Assembly: GCA_030147065.1 (NCBI GenBank)
Contig: JASLAP010000087.1
Coordinates: 1-5,586 of the forward strand
Reading direction: 5' to 3'
Length of the DNA stretch: 5,586 nucleotides
Source of the DNA: Pseudonocardia sp.
GTDB lineage: Bacteria > Actinomycetota > Actinomycetes > Mycobacteriales > Pseudonocardiaceae
In this document: in pieces, positions 4,537 to 5,586 of the stretch
How positions within the stretch are numbered: position 1 is the first letter of the stretch
Layout of the letters: every line of letters begins with the position of its first letter
Translations under genes and position numbers: made by a program
Notes under the pieces: generated by a model
Databases searched by the model: none
The model's input: the letters and a program-made list of their open reading frames with translations, nothing else
Told to the model about the DNA's origin: nothing

Positions 4537-5586
4537 TCAGAGCGGGATGTTGCCGTGCTTGCGGGCGGGGGCGGCTTCGCGCTTGGTCGCCAGCATGCGC
4601 AGCGCCCGGCCGACGTAGCCGCGGGTGTGCGAGGGCGGGATGACCCCGTCGATGTAGCCGCGGTCGGCGGCGATGTAGGGGTTGGCCAGCGTGTCCTCGT
4701 ACTGCTGCTGCAGCTCCGCGCGCTTGGCGGCCAACTCGTCGCCGGCCAGCCCAGCCAGCTCCTTGCGGTAGAGGATGCTCACCGCGCCGGCCGCCCCGGT
4801 CACCGCGATCTGCGCGGTCGGCCAGGCCACGTTGACGTCGGCGCCCAGGTGCTTGGAGCCCATCACGTCGTAGGCGCCGCCGTAGGCCTTGCGGGTGATC
4901 ACGGTGATCTTCGGGACGGTCGCCTCGGCGTAGGCGTAGATCAGCTTGGCGCCGCGCCGGATGATCCCGTTCCACTCCTGCTCGGTGCCCGGCAGGAACC
5001 CCGGCACGTCGACGAAGGTGACCACCGGGACGTTGAAGGCGTCGCAGGTCCGGACGAACCGGGCGGCCTTCTCCGAGGCGTCGATGTCCAGGCAGCCGGC
5101 GAACTGGGTGGGCTGGTTGGCCACGATCCCGACCGAGCGGCCCTCGATCCGGCCGAACCCGACCACGATGTTCGGCGCGAACAGCGCGTGCACCTCCAGG
5201 AACTCGCCCTCGTCGAGCACCCGCTCGATCACCTGGTGGATGTCGTAGGGGGTGTTCGCCGAGTCCGGGACGATCGCGTCCAGCTCCAGGTCGGTGTCGG
5301 TCAGCGCGTCGGCGATCGCGCCCGCGGTCGGCTCCGGCGCCGGGAACGACGGCGGCTCGGACATGTTGTTCGACGGCAGGAAGCCCAGCAGCTCCTTGAC
5401 GTAGCCGAACGCGTCGGCCTCGTCGTCGGCCAGGTAGTGCGCGACCCCGGACCTGGTGTTGTGCGCCCGTCCGCCGCCGAGGTCCTCGAAGTCGACCTCC
5501 TCGCCGGTGACGGTCTTGATGATGTCCGGGCCGGTGATGAACATGTGGCTGGTGCCGTCGACCATCACGGTGAAGTCGGTGATCGC
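4537..5586 (-). CDS. accD: Acyl-CoA (probably propionyl-CoA) carboxylase carboxyltransferase beta subunit, N-terminus outside window
   Basis: This subunit transfers the carboxyl group from carboxybiotin to an acyl-CoA, supplying (methyl)malonyl-CoA. The window holds the C-terminal 349 residues of a family usually about 520-550 long; the frame is still open at 5586. The visible beginning (ITDFTVMVDGTSHMFITGPD) closes the N-terminal crotonase-like domain. The C-terminal domain contains DVPGFLPGTEQEWNGIIRRG, KITVITRKAYGGAYDVMGSK (GG-A of the oxyanion hole) and NVAWPTAQIAV, and ends RKHGNIPL. The Asp of AYDVMGSK aligns by counting from the C-terminus with the Asp known in PccB (422) and AccD5 (437) to favour propionyl-CoA, where acetyl-CoA types have Ile. 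Small oddities are IAVTGAAGAV where Met usually replaces the Thr, and Trp in QEWNG. The Met codons near 5563-5568 are internal, not starts. accE follows after the hairpin. Confidence 0.93.
   Translation of the reverse strand, partial: AITDFTVMVDGTSHMFITGPDIIKTVTGEEVDFEDLGGGRAHNTRSGVAHYLADDEADAFGYVKELLGFLPSNNMSEPPSFPAPEPTAGAIADALTDTDLELDAIVPDSANTPYDIHQVIERVLDEGEFLEVHALFAPNIVVGFGRIEGRSVGIVANQPTQFAGCLDIDASEKAARFVRTCDAFNVPVVTFVDVPGFLPGTEQEWNGIIRRGAKLIYAYAEATVPKITVITRKAYGGAYDVMGSKHLGADVNVAWPTAQIAVTGAAGAVSILYRKELAGLAGDELAAKRAELQQQYEDTLANPYIAADRGYIDGVIPPSHTRGYVGRALRMLATKREAAPARKHGNIPL

Noticed and set aside
4466..4975. A second minus-strand frame inside accD.
   Set aside because: It is an Arg/Gly-rich shifted reading of the accD coding sequence without family features.

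Overview
The base composition (very GC-rich, nearly all codons ending in G or C), GTG starts and the gene families present point to a high-GC actinomycete. The accD-accE pair, with its small epsilon subunit, is an actinobacterial hallmark. A Pseudonocardiales-like host is a guess only. Both edges cut through genes, so this may be a short contig or a fragment of one.

Layout. Positions 1-1083 hold an XdhC/CoxI-family maturation gene on the + strand with its 5' end missing, preceded by an inverted, diverged partial copy of the same gene (1-293 mirrors 366-658 at about 95% identity, with no indels). The + strand block then continues with a CoxD-like MoxR-type AAA+ ATPase (1080-1970, overlapping the xdhC stop by 4 bases). 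A 30-bp-period hairpin repeat array (1991-2090) follows, and then a CoxE-like VWA protein (2121-3293). XdhC, AAA+ and VWA proteins together form the usual maturation module for molybdenum hydroxylases of the CO dehydrogenase/xanthine dehydrogenase family. XdhC-type proteins handle the molybdenum cofactor, and the CoxD/CoxE pair is thought to remodel the apo-enzyme while its active site is completed. The structural coxM/S/L-type genes are not in this window.

The other half is on the minus strand and converges on coxE, with only 6 bases between the two stop codons. Read in its own direction it runs: an acyl-CoA carboxylase beta subunit (accD/pccB type, 4537 to beyond 5586, N-terminus outside the window), a strong 44-base hairpin (4490-4533), the epsilon subunit accE (4225-4473, strong Shine-Dalgarno), a 49-residue single-pass membrane ORF (4049-4198), a frameshifted single-pass membrane protein with a Gly/Ser/Trp-rich tail (3566-3963), and a 60-residue membrane protein (3300-3482). 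The carboxylase subunits act in acyl-CoA (probably propionyl-CoA) carboxylation. I do not recognise the three small membrane proteins.

The most notable points are the inverted partial duplication of xdhC, which is either a rearrangement or a fold-back assembly join between two related alleles; the coxD-coxE spacer, which is both a hairpin array and an open frame overlapping both neighbours; the hairpin between accD and accE; and the single-base frameshift in a G run. I did not find a convincing new defence or mobile system here.
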